Of a stretch of DNA of 64,000 nucleotides, positions 31,071-41,091 are shown piece by piece (position 1 is the stretch's first letter; every line of letters begins with the position of its first letter). Location: contig NZ_CP092712.1 of assembly GCF_023983475.1 (NCBI RefSeq), forward strand, positions 992,001 to 1,056,000. Reading direction: 5' to 3'. The notes beneath the pieces are model-generated. The model saw only the letters and a list, made by a program, of their open reading frames with translations, was not told the origin of the DNA and searched no databases. The position numbers and the translations under genes were made by a program. This DNA is from Aliivibrio fischeri ATCC 7744 = JCM 18803 = DSM 507. Its GTDB lineage: Bacteria; Pseudomonadota; Gammaproteobacteria; Enterobacterales; Vibrionaceae.

Positions 31071-32393
31071 TTAACAGCTAGTGGCTCTTTTTTTATAAGG
31101 GTAGCGCGGTGCTTTATAAAGCACTTGTCGCGGAAATGGTTTTCGCTTTCTTTTCTTTGGCAGGATTAGACGCTTTCCGCTTTCTCGTAGATTTTTCAGC
31201 TTCTTGGGCACTGTTCCTGGTGTTCGCCCTGAACACCACAGGAACTCATCTTGGATTAGCCTTAACGCATTAATAAAGCTTATTCTTAATGGTTCCATTT
31301 TATGAAAATCGGCCATTCTTTTCATTTCTAGACGAACGAGGTTATAAGAAATCAAAATCCCCCATAACTCTTGATATATTCCTTCTATTTTCAAGCTTCT
31401 AAGCACTGCTTGATTGTTAAGTTGACCTTGTTTTAATTCACCATAACCTTGTTCTATTTCCCATCGTTCCCAGTAAATTTCAACAATATCTTTCAATGGA
31501 TAAGTCACAGGACACTCTAATGAAGTAATAAACCCTTTGATCTCTCCTTTCGGCTCAGGTATTAAAACTAAACGAGCTTGCCAGCTATCTCCGAGGTGAG
31601 GATATTTCTGTTTTGCATCAGGCGAAACTGGCATTTTAATCAGTTTATCGTAGTCTGAAAACTCTTCTAAAACGTCGTACCTAAATTTACTTTTTATTGG
31701 AGTTAACCAATGAGTATTTTTTCCTGCATTACGCCATGATTCAAAAAGTTCAGCGGACATAAAACCACGGTCAAAAAGAGTTAATGAATTATTTGGAGCG
31801 GAGCCAACTAATTGTTGTGCATAAGATATTTCACTATTGGTTATTGGTCCAAAAGCAGCATCTGAAATAAGGTGGGTGCGTGTAGACATGAGGGTAACAG
31901 CAAGAACTGAAGGAAATGTAGCCTTACCTGTCGCGTAGCCTAGCTTTTGGTTATCCTTAGTTTCAGGGGTTTTAAATTGAGTCCCGTCAACGCTCATGAG
32001 TTTAAGTCCACAAACTAAATCAGGCGATTCTTCTGTCTCCCATTTACTCGCAGTGGTATGAAATAGGTAACGTAATGGTTCATAACCAATACGCTGTCTA
32101 GCTTTTACGATACTACTTGTGGCCAAGGGAGGGAGCTCCCCTTTAGCATCAGGGAAGGCTAATTCTAATTTATCACAAACATCGCTAATGGAGCGGTTAC
32201 GCATTAAGCCAATTCCAAGCACTAACCAAACAGCTTGTTCAGCAGGAAATCTGCGCTTTCTGATAGCGGCGCGACCAGTTTGGTTAACGGCTTCTGAAAT
32301 CCACTCAATAGGAATATTTTTCCGAAATGAATCCATAGATTCAGGAAGGTGAAATTCTGCAGTTAATTGTAATTCACGAGAAAACTCAGACAT
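31071..32393 (-). CDS. IS4-family transposase, copy B
   Basis: The 440-residue protein is identical to the copy A transposase, with Asp136, Asp208 and the YREK residues (Tyr307, Arg310, Glu314, Lys321) intact. Its gene lies in the same direction as the upstream gloA, so read-through from gloA past the broken terminator would enter it. A hairpin with a U-run stands before its ATG. Confidence 0.95.
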   Translation of the reverse strand: MSEFSRELQLTAEFHLPESMDSFRKNIPIEWISEAVNQTGRAAIRKRRFPAEQAVWLVLGIGLMRNRSISDVCDKLELAFPDAKGELPPLATSSIVKARQRIGYEPLRYLFHTTASKWETEESPDLVCGLKLMSVDGTQFKTPETKDNQKLGYATGKATFPSVLAVTLMSTRTHLISDAAFGPITNSEISYAQQLVGSAPNNSLTLFDRGFMSAELFESWRNAGKNTHWLTPIKSKFRYDVLEEFSDYDKLIKMPVSPDAKQKYPHLGDSWQARLVLIPEPKGEIKGFITSLECPVTYPLKDIVEIYWERWEIEQGYGELKQGQLNNQAVLRSLKIEGIYQELWGILISYNLVRLEMKRMADFHKMEPLRISFINALRLIQDEFLWCSGRTPGTVPKKLKNLRESGKRLILPKKRKRKPFPRQVLYKAPRYPYKKRATSC

Positions 32394-32398
32394 AAAAA

Positions 32399-32427
32399 AT
32401 CGGCCTTAAAATAAATTTAAGACCGAT
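32399..32427 (-). promoter_or_regulatory. Hairpin and U-run before the IS4 transposase start (copy B)
   Basis: This is the same 12-bp hairpin as in copy A, immediately upstream of the transposase ATG. Its 3' arm contains AAGG, and TTTTTT separates it from the start codon. Confidence 0.7.
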
Positions 32428-32522
32428 TATGAAGGCTGCAAAGGATCGTTCAAGTCCCTTAAACGATCGGCATTAGCCTAGATCGCAGGTTTTTTACTAT
32501 AAGGTAGATTATAAGGTATTCA

Positions 32523-32939
32523 TTAACCTTCTAATCCTGCTGATGAGCTGCTGTTTTGAATTAACTCAATCATGTAACCATCAGGATCTTTTACAAAAGC
32601 AATATGGGTTGAGCCGCCTTTTACAGGGCCCGCTTCACGCGTAACATTGCCTCCTGCTGCTTTAATTGCATCACAAGTTGCATAGATATCATCAACACCA
32701 ATAGCAATGTGACCAAAAGCAGTACCCATGTCGTATTCTTCTGTGCCCCAGTTATAGGTAAGTTCAATTACGGCACCTTGGGATTCATCACCATAGCCAA
32801 GAAAAGCCAGTGTGTATTTGTATTCTTCATTCGTATTTTGACGAAGAAGATCCATTCCCATTACTTTGGTATAAAATTCGATGGATTTATCTAAGTTACC
32901 CACGCGGATCATTGTATGTAAAATGCGTCCATTAGCCAT
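32523..32939 (-). CDS. gloA: Lactoylglutathione lyase (glyoxalase I)
   Basis: This 138-residue metalloenzyme isomerises the methylglyoxal-glutathione hemithioacetal to lactoylglutathione. The bacterial Ni-type ligands are visible: His8 ([10 protein letters not shown]), a Glu in VIELTYNWG, His76 region (GHIAIGVDD) and a Glu near the C-terminus (GYMIELIQN). The length matches the E. coli enzyme (135). It lies 24 bp downstream of nth on the same strand and may be the last gene of the rnf-nth transcript. Confidence 0.96.
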   Translation of the reverse strand: MANGRILHTMIRVGNLDKSIEFYTKVMGMDLLRQNTNEEYKYTLAFLGYGDESQGAVIELTYNWGTEEYDMGTAFGHIAIGVDDIYATCDAIKAAGGNVTREAGPVKGGSTHIAFVKDPDGYMIELIQNSSSSAGLEG

Positions 32940-32963
32940 AATCTTGCTCCAGTTTATATATTA

Positions 32964-33599
32964 TTAATCTTCAGTTTTTTCTTTGAATTCACATAAATCT
33001 TCAATCATACAACTACCACAACGAGGTTTTCGAGCGATACAGGTATAACGGCCATGTAAGATTAACCAATGGTGAACATCCAATTTGAATTCTTTTGGAA
33101 CCACTTTTAGTAGTTTCTTTTCAACATCATTAACCGTTTTACCCATGGCGAATTTAGTACGATTAGATACACGATAAATATGGGTATCAACAGCAATCGT
33201 AGGCCATCCAAAAGCTGTGTTTAATACGACATTTGCTGTTTTATGACCGACACCTGGGAGGGCTTCTAACGCTTCTTGATCTTCAGGGATCTCTCCACCA
33301 TGTAAATCAATGAGCATACGACAGGTCTTAATGACATTTTCTGCTTTCGTATTAAATAAACCGATGGTTTTTATATATGTTTTCAGTCCATCTACCCCTA
33401 GATCTAAAATGCTTTGTGGGGTATTTGCTACTGGATATAATTTTCTTGTTGCTTTGTTAACACTAACATCGGTTGCTTGTGCGGAAAGTAGTACTGCAAT
33501 TAATAATTCAAATGGCGTTGACCACTCAAGTTCGGTTTGAGGATTGGGATTTTCTGAACGTAAGCGCTCTAAAATTTCTAAACGTTTTACATTATTCAT
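32964..33599 (-). CDS. nth: Endonuclease III
   Basis: This 211-residue bifunctional DNA glycosylase/AP lyase removes oxidised pyrimidines. The helix-hairpin-helix LPGVGHKTANVVL contains the catalytic Lys near residue 120, and the catalytic Asp is in AVDTHIYRVSNR. The C-terminal [4Fe-4S] ligands are Cys-x6-Cys-x2-Cys-x5-Cys (CIARKPRCGSCMIEDLC). It is the usual last partner of the rnf operon, 58 bp after rnfE. Confidence 0.97.
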   Translation of the reverse strand: MNNVKRLEILERLRSENPNPQTELEWSTPFELLIAVLLSAQATDVSVNKATRKLYPVANTPQSILDLGVDGLKTYIKTIGLFNTKAENVIKTCRMLIDLHGGEIPEDQEALEALPGVGHKTANVVLNTAFGWPTIAVDTHIYRVSNRTKFAMGKTVNDVEKKLLKVVPKEFKLDVHHWLILHGRYTCIARKPRCGSCMIEDLCEFKEKTED

Positions 33600-33657
33600 A
33601 CAGCAATTAAATCCTTTTCTTTTTCACGATATATGAGGTTAACCTATGGTGTTACAG

Positions 33658-34341
33658 TTAAGAAATACGAACTCGTTCTATCTCTGCTTTTTCTTTAGGT
33701 TGACGATCAGCCATTTTCTTATCAATGACGTTTTTTAAAGCAATAAGAAAACCAACACCAAGGAATGCTCCTGGAGGTAGCATCGCTAATAGGAAGTGGC
33801 TATCAACATGGAAAAGCTCAATTCTTAAAATAGTTGCCCAATCACCAAGCAGAAGATCGGCACCATCAAACAAAGTGCCGTTACCAAGGATCTCACGCAT
33901 TGCTCCGAGTAAAACTAAGACCGCTGTCATTCCCATCCCCATCCATAATCCATCCAAAACGGCAGGAAGGGGATCATTTTTTGAAGCAAACGATTCTGCT
34001 CGTCCAATGATAATACAGTTGGTCACAATTAGAGGGATAAATATCCCAAGAGATAAATAAAGACCATAAGCATAAGCATTCATAAGTAATTGCACACAAG
34101 TTACTAGTGAAGCAATGATCATTACGAATACAGGAATACGCACTTCTTGTGGTATCCACTGACGAACTAAAGAAACAATTAAGTTTGAGCCAACCAATAC
34201 GAGAATGGTTGCGATCCCTAAACCAAGTGCGTTAGTAACAGTCGCAGAGACGGCAAGTAAGGGACAAAGACCTAATAGTTGTACTAGGGCAGGGTTATTG
34301 TCCCATAAACCGTTTTTAATTAATTCTTTATGACTTGCCAT
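33658..34341 (-). CDS. rnfE: Ion-translocating oxidoreductase subunit RnfE (RsxE)
   Basis: This 227-residue polytopic inner-membrane subunit of the Rnf complex is homologous to RnfA and NqrD. Rnf couples ferredoxin:NAD+ electron transfer to Na+ or H+ movement, and in E. coli (Rsx) helps reduce SoxR. About six TM helices are visible, with the conserved [20 protein letters not shown] near residue 22. The stop overlaps the following rnfG start region. It is the last rnf gene before nth. Confidence 0.95.
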   Translation of the reverse strand: MASHKELIKNGLWDNNPALVQLLGLCPLLAVSATVTNALGLGIATILVLVGSNLIVSLVRQWIPQEVRIPVFVMIIASLVTCVQLLMNAYAYGLYLSLGIFIPLIVTNCIIIGRAESFASKNDPLPAVLDGLWMGMGMTAVLVLLGAMREILGNGTLFDGADLLLGDWATILRIELFHVDSHFLLAMLPPGAFLGVGFLIALKNVIDKKMADRQPKEKAEIERVRIS

Positions 34342-34973
34342 TATTTTGTCTCACAATTCAATGGAAGAGTTAGTAGCTCTTCTTGATGTGTTTTATAGAA
34401 CCAAACTGCTCTTTTTACAGCTTTAACTACTGCTCTTGGTGTGATTGTTGCGCCAGTAAATTGATCAAATTGGCCACCATCTTTTTGTACGGCCCAATTT
34501 TTATCTTCTGAACTTTCAACTGTTTTACCTAAAAATGCATCGACCCAGCGAGTGATTCTAATATCAATTTTATCGCCTAGTCCTGGCGTTTCTTGGTGTG
34601 AAAGAACACGAACACCTGTGACTATTGCATCGGAATCAACACCGACGATAATTTTAATGTTGCCACTGTATCCATCGGGAGCTATTGCTTCAATAGCTGC
34701 GCCAGAATGTTTGCCATTTAATGAAGCAAGGTAAATTGGCATCGCTTGTTTTGAACCTAAAGCATCGTTATTTTTTACCAGAATACAAGCTTTGTATAGT
34801 TCGTTATCATGCTGCTCTTTAGGAACAACCTGATTGAGAACAGATAATAATTGCTGTTGCTGTTGATACGCAATTTGATCTTTAGTTAATGCATAAGTAA
34901 TAGTAACTAGTGCGGTTGCTGCTATCGCAAACAGAGCCAAAACAAGGCTACTTTTTTTCATTGTGGTTAGCAT
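34341..34973 (-). CDS. rnfG: Rnf complex subunit RnfG
   Basis: This 210-residue subunit has one N-terminal TM segment and a large periplasmic domain carrying covalently bound FMN. The attachment motif is seen as [11 protein letters not shown] (threonine of the S/T-GAT motif) near residue 170. I chose the ATG at 34973 because AAAGGATAAAACA stands directly before it; an upstream in-frame ATG at 35024 lies inside rnfD. It is related to NqrC. Confidence 0.94.
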   Translation of the reverse strand: MLTTMKKSSLVLALFAIAATALVTITYALTKDQIAYQQQQQLLSVLNQVVPKEQHDNELYKACILVKNNDALGSKQAMPIYLASLNGKHSGAAIEAIAPDGYSGNIKIIVGVDSDAIVTGVRVLSHQETPGLGDKIDIRITRWVDAFLGKTVESSEDKNWAVQKDGGQFDQFTGATITPRAVVKAVKRAVWFYKTHQEELLTLPLNCETK

Positions 34974-34977
34974 TGTT

Positions 34978-36033
34978 TTATCCTTTAGTATGGCCGTAAG
35001 TTCTTGGTTTGGTGTAGTAATCAATTAATGGAACGCACATATTTGCTAATAAAACCGCAAAAGCTACGCCATCAGGAAAACCACCCCAAGTTCGTATGAT
35101 ATAAACTAAAGCACCAATGAGAGCACCGTAATATAAACGGCCTTTTGGTGTGGTTGCAGCCGAAACAGGATCAGTAGCAATAAAGAATGCCCCTAGCATG
35201 GTTGCACCAGAAAACAGATTAAATAACGGCGATGTTGCGGTATCTGGTGAGAATAAAGCAAATACGCTGCTAATAATAAATAGGCTGACTAAAAAACTAA
35301 CCGGTATATGCCAGTGAATTAGACGTTGTTGAAGAAGGAATAAACCACCTAATAAGAATCCAACGTTAACCCATAACCAACCTAAACCTGCGAAACCATT
35401 AAAAATAGGTAAGGAAAGTACTTCTGAGGTAGTAAGCCCTGATTTTAATCCTGTTTTGATCGTATCTAATGGCGTAGCCATTGTCATACCATCAACGTTC
35501 ATGGTTAATTGATGAACTGAGAAACCATCTTGGCTTAACCCATGGAAGATAAGCCACAGTGAGTCAAGTAAGCTAATATTTTCTGTTAGCAGTTCTTTTA
35601 CTGGTAGCCAAGTTGTCATTTGTACTGGAAATGAAATCAACAAAACAACATAAGCAGCCATCGCAGGGTTAAATATGTTTTGTCCTAAACCACCGTATAA
35701 GTGTTTAGCGATAACGATAGCGAAAACAACACCGATAACGGTTAGCCACCAAGGTGCAAGTGGTGGAATTGCTAATGCTAATAATAAACCGGTTAAGAGA
35801 GCACTATTATCACGTAAATAGGGAGCAAGGGGTCTCTTTCGGAATTTTAAAATAACCGCTTCGGATGCAATTGCGGTAAAAATAGCAATAAGCACTTGTA
35901 TGATATTACCCCAACCGAAGAAGTAGGTTTGTGCTAATAGCCCGGGAATAGTTGCAAGAGCAACCATTTTCATAATGTGTTTTGTGCTCTTTTTACTATG
36001 AGCGTGGGGTGAGCTAGTGATAAAAAAGGCCAC
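34978..36033 (-). CDS. rnfD: Rnf complex subunit RnfD
   Basis: This 351-residue polytopic subunit is related to NqrB and binds FMN covalently. The attachment motif is [20 protein letters not shown]. About nine or ten TM segments are visible, with [20 protein letters not shown] in the middle. The start [13 protein letters not shown] overlaps or nearly abuts the rnfC stop (2 bp gap), and its stop lies 4 bp before rnfG, so translation is tightly coupled. Confidence 0.95.
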   Translation of the reverse strand: MAFFITSSPHAHSKKSTKHIMKMVALATIPGLLAQTYFFGWGNIIQVLIAIFTAIASEAVILKFRKRPLAPYLRDNSALLTGLLLALAIPPLAPWWLTVIGVVFAIVIAKHLYGGLGQNIFNPAMAAYVVLLISFPVQMTTWLPVKELLTENISLLDSLWLIFHGLSQDGFSVHQLTMNVDGMTMATPLDTIKTGLKSGLTTSEVLSLPIFNGFAGLGWLWVNVGFLLGGLFLLQQRLIHWHIPVSFLVSLFIISSVFALFSPDTATSPLFNLFSGATMLGAFFIATDPVSAATTPKGRLYYGALIGALVYIIRTWGGFPDGVAFAVLLANMCVPLIDYYTKPRTYGHTKG

Positions 36034-36035
36034 TG

Positions 36036-38519
36036 TTACTCTTCCTTCTTGTTATTTTCTTGTGCTGCTTTACGTGCTTTTGCACGAGCGATAGCGGCAG
36101 CGACGGCTGCTTTTTTCGGATCAGCAGATTCTTCAGTGTTTTGATTATTCTCTTCAGAGGCCACTGGCGTTTCCGTTTTCTCTTCAGCTTGTGCAGCTTT
36201 GCGTGCTTTTGCACGAGCAATAGCGGCAGCGACGGCTGCTTTTTTCGGATCTACTGATTCTTCAGTGTTTTGATTATTCTCTTCAGAGGCCACTGGCGTT
36301 TCCGTTTTCTCTTCAGCTTGTGCAGCTTTGCGTGCTTTTGCACGAGCAATAGCGGCAGCGACGGCTGCTTTTTTCGGGTCAGCTGATTCTTCAGTGTTTT
36401 GATTATTCTCTTCAGAGGTTACTGGCGCTTCCGTTTTCTCTTCAGCTTGTGCAGCTTTGCGTGCTTTTGCACGAGCAATAGCGGCAGCGACGGCTGCTTT
36501 TTTCGGATCTACTGATTCTTCAGTGCTTTGATTATTCTCTTCAGAGGTTACTGGAGTTTCCGTTTTTTCTTCAGCTTGTGCAGCTTTGCGTGCTTTTGCA
36601 CGAGCAATAGCGGCAGCGACGGCTGCTTTTTTCGGGTCAGCTGATTCTTCAGTGTTTTGATTATTCTCTTCAGAGGTTACTGGCGCTTCCGTTTTCTCTT
36701 CAGCTTGTGCAGCTTTGCGTGCTTTTGCACGAGCAATAGCAGCTGCAACGGCATCTTTTTTATCTGATTTATCTGAATCGGTTACTGTTGTTTCTTCTGC
36801 AAGTTTTGCTTTTCTTTCTCTTGCTTGCTGCTTACGTTCTTCACGTAGTTTAGCCATTTCAGAGTTATCTGGTACTGAAGCCTCTGATTTCGCAGCCTCT
36901 GCTTGTTTTGCTTTTGCACGAGCAATTGCAGCAGCAACAGCCGGTTTTGGTGCAGCGACGCCAGACTCTTGAGCTGCTTTTTGTGCTTTTACGCGAGCAA
37001 TAGCGGCAGCGATGGCATCATCGCCACCTTTACTCTCTGTTTTCATCTCTTTGCGACGGTTTTCAGCGGCTTGCTTAAATTTATTTTCACGCTCAAGCTT
37101 ATCGCGTTCTAAACGTGCATTTTTTTCTTCAAAACGTAATTTTGCGCGTTCTGCTGCTAATTCATCTTGTTTACGAGAATAAATTTCTGATTTAGCTTGG
37201 CGATAATATTGAACTAGCGGTATTTCACTAGGGCAGACATAAGCACAGGCACCACACTCAATACAATCATCAAGATGATATTCATTACATTTGTCATAAT
37301 CTTCTGATTTCGAGTACCAATACAGTTGCTGAGGAAGTAATGATGTTGGGCAGGCATCAGCACAACTACTGCATCGAATACAAGCCATTTCATGGTTGTA
37401 AAGAGGCAGTTCTTTTTTATCTGGTGTGATAATACAGTTGGTAATTTTAGTAATTGGAACTTGCTGATGGGGTAAAGTAAAGCCCATTAATGAACCACCC
37501 ATGATGATACGTGGGTGTTTCTTATCTGCTTTATAGCTAACTAAATCCATAAGGTAATCAATACAAGTACCTAGGCGAACCCATAGGTTACCTGGTGTTG
37601 ACATGCTGTTACCAGTTAGTGTAACAACTCGTTCAATAAGAGGCTCTGCATTGCAAATAGCGCGTTTGATAGCAAATACAGTTCCGACGTTTTGAACAAT
37701 GACACCAATATCTGTTGAGCGACCATTAGCGGGTACTTCTTGCCCTGTAATTATTTTTGTCAGTTGACGAGAACCACCAGATGGATATTTGGTTGGTATG
37801 ACTCGAATAATGATATTGTCATGGTCATTAACGGCTTGGTTAAGTGCTTTTACGGCTTCTGGTTTGTTATCTTCAATGGCAATAATACACACCTTTGGCG
37901 TCAGGATGTGTTGCAAGATCTTAATACCATCAATGATCTCTTCAGCATGCTCTCGCATTAAACGATCATCCGCAGTGATGTAGGGTTCACATTCAGCTGC
38001 GTTGATAATGAGCATTTCAGCTTTGCCAATACCACTTTGAATTTTGCGGCTAGTAGGAAAGCCTGCGCCACCCATTCCTGATATACCAGATTGACGGATT
38101 CGCTCAATAAGATCGATAGGATCTACCGATGCAAAGTCATCAATTGGTGTACGATCTTCAATCCAACGATCTTCGCCATCCGATTCGATTACGATACACA
38201 GGTCAGTTAATCCTGATGGATGCGCTACAGTGCGAGGCTCAATAGCTGTGATTTTTCCTGATGTTGGCGCATGAACAGGAACACACATAGCAATATTGCC
38301 TTGTGTTAGAGGTTGGCCTTTTAGTACGACATCACCAACAGAGACGAGAATGTCACCTTTTCCACCAATGTGCTGTTTTAAAGGAAGAACAAGTTGAGAA
38401 GGGATCCCCGCTTGTTGAATTGCAACCTGATTAGAGATTGTTTTATTTTCTTCAGGATGAATACCACCGTGAAAGTCCCACAGTTGGCCTTGTTTAATTT
38501 GTTCGATAATGGACAACAT
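36036..38519 (-). CDS. rnfC: Rnf complex subunit RnfC with repetitive C-terminus
   Basis: This 827-residue peripheral subunit binds NADH/FMN and two [4Fe-4S] clusters. The Rossmann-type [10 protein letters not shown] lies near residue 145. Two ferredoxin motifs CxxCxxCxxxCP lie near residues 378-430 ([12 protein letters not shown] and [12 protein letters not shown]). The C-terminal third (about 540-827) is an Ala/Lys/Glu-rich tail of near-identical 43-residue repeats containing [17 protein letters not shown]. coli RsxC has a comparable tail, but the repeats here are unusually uniform. Confidence 0.95.
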   Translation of the reverse strand: MLSIIEQIKQGQLWDFHGGIHPEENKTISNQVAIQQAGIPSQLVLPLKQHIGGKGDILVSVGDVVLKGQPLTQGNIAMCVPVHAPTSGKITAIEPRTVAHPSGLTDLCIVIESDGEDRWIEDRTPIDDFASVDPIDLIERIRQSGISGMGGAGFPTSRKIQSGIGKAEMLIINAAECEPYITADDRLMREHAEEIIDGIKILQHILTPKVCIIAIEDNKPEAVKALNQAVNDHDNIIIRVIPTKYPSGGSRQLTKIITGQEVPANGRSTDIGVIVQNVGTVFAIKRAICNAEPLIERVVTLTGNSMSTPGNLWVRLGTCIDYLMDLVSYKADKKHPRIIMGGSLMGFTLPHQQVPITKITNCIITPDKKELPLYNHEMACIRCSSCADACPTSLLPQQLYWYSKSEDYDKCNEYHLDDCIECGACAYVCPSEIPLVQYYRQAKSEIYSRKQDELAAERAKLRFEEKNARLERDKLERENKFKQAAENRRKEMKTESKGGDDAIAAAIARVKAQKAAQESGVAAPKPAVAAAIARAKAKQAEAAKSEASVPDNSEMAKLREERKQQARERKAKLAEETTVTDSDKSDKKDAVAAAIARAKARKAAQAEEKTEAPVTSEENNQNTEESADPKKAAVAAAIARAKARKAAQAEEKTETPVTSEENNQSTEESVDPKKAAVAAAIARAKARKAAQAEEKTEAPVTSEENNQNTEESADPKKAAVAAAIARAKARKAAQAEEKTETPVASEENNQNTEESVDPKKAAVAAAIARAKARKAAQAEEKTETPVASEENNQNTEESADPKKAAVAAAIARAKARKAAQENNKKEE
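36072..36730 (-). repeat. Five tandem 129-bp repeats within rnfC
   Basis: A GCGTGCTTTTGCACGAGC landmark recurs at 36201, 36330, 36459, 36588 and 36717, each step exactly 129 bp (43 codons). Five full units plus a partial sixth are present. Units differ by a few substitutions that alternate (ESA/ESV, PVTS/PVAS, QN/QS), as expected from repeated unequal exchange. Confidence 0.93.
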
Positions 38520-38522
38520 GTA

Positions 38523-39107
38523 TTACAGCTCCGATGATTTAGAAGGTAGGTCTGTAGAAATATTTACAACAGGGATAGTGTTTAAATCCCATTTCCAATT
38601 ATCAGGTGTTGTTTTTACAGGGATCATCTCAATACAGTCTGTTGGACATGGAGCGACACATAAATCACATCCAGTACATTCCGATTCAATAACGGTATGT
38701 AAGGCTTTTGTCCCACCAACAATGGCATCAACAGGGCAAGCTTGAATACATTTAGTACATCCAATACACATATCTTCATGAATAAAAGCGACTTTTTTAA
38801 TGCTTTTTTCTTCATCATGAGCTGAGCTAGGGACGTCAACTCCCATAAGATCAGCAAGCTTCTCAATAGTAGCCTGACCGCCTGGAGGACATTTATTTAT
38901 CATATCGCCATTTGCAATAGCTTCAGCGTAAGGCTTGCAACCAGGGTAGCCACATTGGCCACATTGGGTTTGAGGAAGAATTGCATCGATTTGTTCGACG
39001 ATAGGGTCGGACTCAACTTTAAATTTAATTGATGCAAACCCCAGTATTAAGCCAAATACTAGGGCAAGAGCAGCAATAGCTATAACAGCAATTAAGATTG
39101 AACTCAT
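38523..39107 (-). CDS. rnfB: Rnf complex subunit RnfB
   Basis: This 194-residue iron-sulfur subunit has an N-terminal TM helix, then the [20 protein letters not shown] cluster motif near residue 50. Two ferredoxin-like [4Fe-4S] motifs follow, [12 protein letters not shown] and [12 protein letters not shown]. It is thought to receive electrons from ferredoxin. It lies between rnfA (2 bp gap) and rnfC (3 bp gap) in the operon. Confidence 0.96.
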   Translation of the reverse strand: MSSILIAVIAIAALALVFGLILGFASIKFKVESDPIVEQIDAILPQTQCGQCGYPGCKPYAEAIANGDMINKCPPGGQATIEKLADLMGVDVPSSAHDEEKSIKKVAFIHEDMCIGCTKCIQACPVDAIVGGTKALHTVIESECTGCDLCVAPCPTDCIEMIPVKTTPDNWKWDLNTIPVVNISTDLPSKSSEL

Positions 39108-39109
39108 GT

Positions 39110-39691
39110 TTATAATTTCACTAAACCAGTAAAGCCCATAAAGGCTAAAGACATTAAACCTGCAGTGATCATCGCAATAGAAGCACCTTTAAAAGGCAAA
39201 GGTACATCGGCAGCAGCAATTCGTTCACGCATTGCAGAAAATAAGATAAGTACTAAAGAAAAACCAACGGCAGCACCAAAACCATAGATAATAGATTCTA
39301 CGAAATTATGATTTTCAGTTACATTAAGCAAAGCGACACCAAGAACCGCACAGTTAGTTGTAATTAACGGTAAGAAAATACCCAGCACGCGATATAACGT
39401 CGGGCTTGTTTTGTGTACTACCATTTCAGTAAATTGCACAACAACAGCAATAACAAGAATGAAGCTCATTGTTCTAAGGTATTCAATTCCTAGCGGAGAT
39501 AAAATATATGTTTCGACAAGGTACGAACATACTGATGCTAAGGTAAGAACAAATGTGGTCGCTAGGCCCATTCCGATAGCACTTTCTAGTTTTTTAGACA
39601 CGCCCATAAATGGACAAAGTCCTAAGAACTTAACTAGTACAAAGTTGTTTACTAGAACGGTACCAATAAGTAGTAAGAGATACTCAGTCAT
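39110..39691 (-). CDS. rnfA: Rnf complex subunit RnfA
   Basis: This 193-residue, six-TM subunit is homologous to NqrE. The N-terminus [32 protein letters not shown] includes the conserved Cys that, with its RnfE partner, is thought to bind a [2Fe-2S] site in the membrane. It is the first gene of the rnfABCDGE-nth operon. Its promoter region is now bordered by the ISL3-type element 105 bp upstream. Confidence 0.96.
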   Translation of the reverse strand: MTEYLLLLIGTVLVNNFVLVKFLGLCPFMGVSKKLESAIGMGLATTFVLTLASVCSYLVETYILSPLGIEYLRTMSFILVIAVVVQFTEMVVHKTSPTLYRVLGIFLPLITTNCAVLGVALLNVTENHNFVESIIYGFGAAVGFSLVLILFSAMRERIAAADVPLPFKGASIAMITAGLMSLAFMGFTGLVKL

Positions 39692-39799
39692 GCCAATGAT
39701 TTTTATGATAATAGATGATCTGGTTATTATCGGACTTTAAGCGCGTGATAACAACCTTAGAAAGAATAGGTTTTTAATATTTTAAGTAAAAAAAAAGGT

Positions 39800-40993
39800 T
39801 CATCGCGGCTTTCCGGGGAAAGCCGCTTTTATCTTCATAAAGAAATAGTCCGTATCTCTGTAGCCATACCCCATTCTTTTGATTAACTTAATTTTGTTAT
39901 TTATTCCTTCCAGTGTACATGTATTTAATCGATATAAAGACGAACTAACAATTCCGTGAAGGTATGGTTTTAACTTTCGTGCAAAACTGATTAGTGGTTT
40001 GATCCCACTCTCATTTACCTGTTGCCACCATACATCCCATAGTTCTATTGCCTGCGTTTCTGAGTCACAATACCAGAGCTCTTTTAATTGCTCTCCTAGC
40101 AAATGAGTCACCATTAAATCGTGGTTTACCGAAAGTATTTCATCTAAATAACTCTGTTGATTTACGTCTAGATTGTCTCTATTTTTCAAAAGGATCCAGC
40201 GTGAACGCTTAATCCAACGACGAGCTTTTTTGTCTTCTTTGAGTTGATTCGCTTGATCTACCCTAACCCTATCCATTACCTCTCGTCCATATTTGGCTAC
40301 CACATGAAAAAGATCGTATACAATACGTGCATTAGGGCAATGAGCTTTCACTTCGAGATCGAAAGCTGTATTCATATCCATAGCCACTGCTTCGATATTT
40401 TCGGCATGCTTACCAAGCTCTTCAAAGAAAGGCCTGATATCAGTTCGGCTTCTACCTAAACCAATCCAAAGCACTTGATGTGTCTGCGCATCGGCAATCA
40501 CTGTTGCATATCGATGTCCTTTAAATATGGCAAACTCATCCATCACTAGTTGGCGTAATTTATCCCATGGTATGTCAGGGATAACTCGTTTAAGTCGTTG
40601 TTTATCAATATTCTTTATCGTGTGCCAATGTACTCCAGTCAGTTCTGAAATATGTTTAATCGGCAGCAAAGGCAGCAGTTGTTCAATATATTCTATCAAT
40701 CGATTAGTCAGGCGTGAGTATGGTTTAAGCCAAGATATTGCTTCCGTTTTTGTACCGCATAGCAAACATGTAATGCGCCTAGTCTGAATCAAAAGTTCAA
40801 CTGGAGTTCCTAATATCATAGCGTCTTTAATAGTTCGCCACTGAGTATCGTGAGTAAATTCAGAGAGTCGCCCGCAAGAGCAGAATGCTGGGGAGTCAGG
40901 TTTTAAGGTTATAGAGATTAATGAATCAGTTTTATGAGACTTTACGATCTGAAAACCTTTCCAGAAGGATGATAAAAAAGTATTATTTGGCAT
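39800..40993 (-). CDS. ISL3-family transposase
   Basis: This 397-residue transposase has an N-terminal zinc-ribbon-like region (CSCG near residue 38 and CLLCG near 76). An HTH and a DDE core with probable catalytic Asp152, Asp206 (AVAMDMNTAF) and Glu362 (CTLEGINNKIK) follow. The C-terminal GINNKIKLIKRMGYGYRD motif is typical of ISL3. The frame is intact. The ATG at 40993 follows directly on the 3' arm of a hairpin and has no clear ribosome site. Confidence 0.93.
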   Translation of the reverse strand: MPNNTFLSSFWKGFQIVKSHKTDSLISITLKPDSPAFCSCGRLSEFTHDTQWRTIKDAMILGTPVELLIQTRRITCLLCGTKTEAISWLKPYSRLTNRLIEYIEQLLPLLPIKHISELTGVHWHTIKNIDKQRLKRVIPDIPWDKLRQLVMDEFAIFKGHRYATVIADAQTHQVLWIGLGRSRTDIRPFFEELGKHAENIEAVAMDMNTAFDLEVKAHCPNARIVYDLFHVVAKYGREVMDRVRVDQANQLKEDKKARRWIKRSRWILLKNRDNLDVNQQSYLDEILSVNHDLMVTHLLGEQLKELWYCDSETQAIELWDVWWQQVNESGIKPLISFARKLKPYLHGIVSSSLYRLNTCTLEGINNKIKLIKRMGYGYRDTDYFFMKIKAAFPGKPR

Positions 40994-40994
40994 G

Positions 40995-41055
40995 AAAACG
41001 GCAGTTTGTGAAAAGTTGTGTTTGGCGATGTAACTTTACCACTAACTGCCGTTTT
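40995..41055 (-). promoter_or_regulatory. Hairpin before the ISL3 transposase start
   Basis: The perfect 12-bp arms AAAACGGCAGTT (40995-41006) and AACTGCCGTTTT (41044-41055) enclose 37 nt. On the transposase strand the 3' arm ends in TTTTC next to the ATG. It would resemble a terminator or a translation block for transcripts entering from outside. Confidence 0.6.
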
Positions 41056-41091
41056 TGTTTTCAATTCCCGCTAATCTGCGATGAACCAAAA

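Larger units (their letters stand above)
31048..32485 (-). mobile_element. IS4-type insertion sequence, copy B (1420 bp)
   Basis: The element runs 31057-32476 with ends CTAATGCCG / CGGCATTAG and the 9-bp duplication CCTAGATCG at 31048-31056 and 32477-32485. It is the same element as 14411-15830, with the same orientation and two base differences. The duplication again equals the loop plus closing pair of a terminator. Confidence 0.95.
31038..32495 (-). terminator. gloA terminator, split by IS4 copy B
   Basis: Deleting the element and one 9-bp repeat restores an A-run plus CCTGC, the 7-nt loop CTAGATC, then GCAGG and a T-run. The half hairpins are at 31038-31056 and 32486-32495. On the minus strand it lies downstream of gloA and would have terminated the rnf-nth-gloA region. 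It has the same stem and loop geometry as the target of copy A. Confidence 0.85.

Noticed and set aside
31119..36220. Many alternative frames over the transposase and rnfC regions, for example around 36014-36220 and 32119-32352
   Set aside because: They lie opposite or out of frame with well-supported genes and owe their length to repeats or codon bias.
36072..36730. The regular 129-bp array as a CRISPR-like array
   Set aside because: Repeats are contiguous, in frame and part of rnfC, with no unique spacers.
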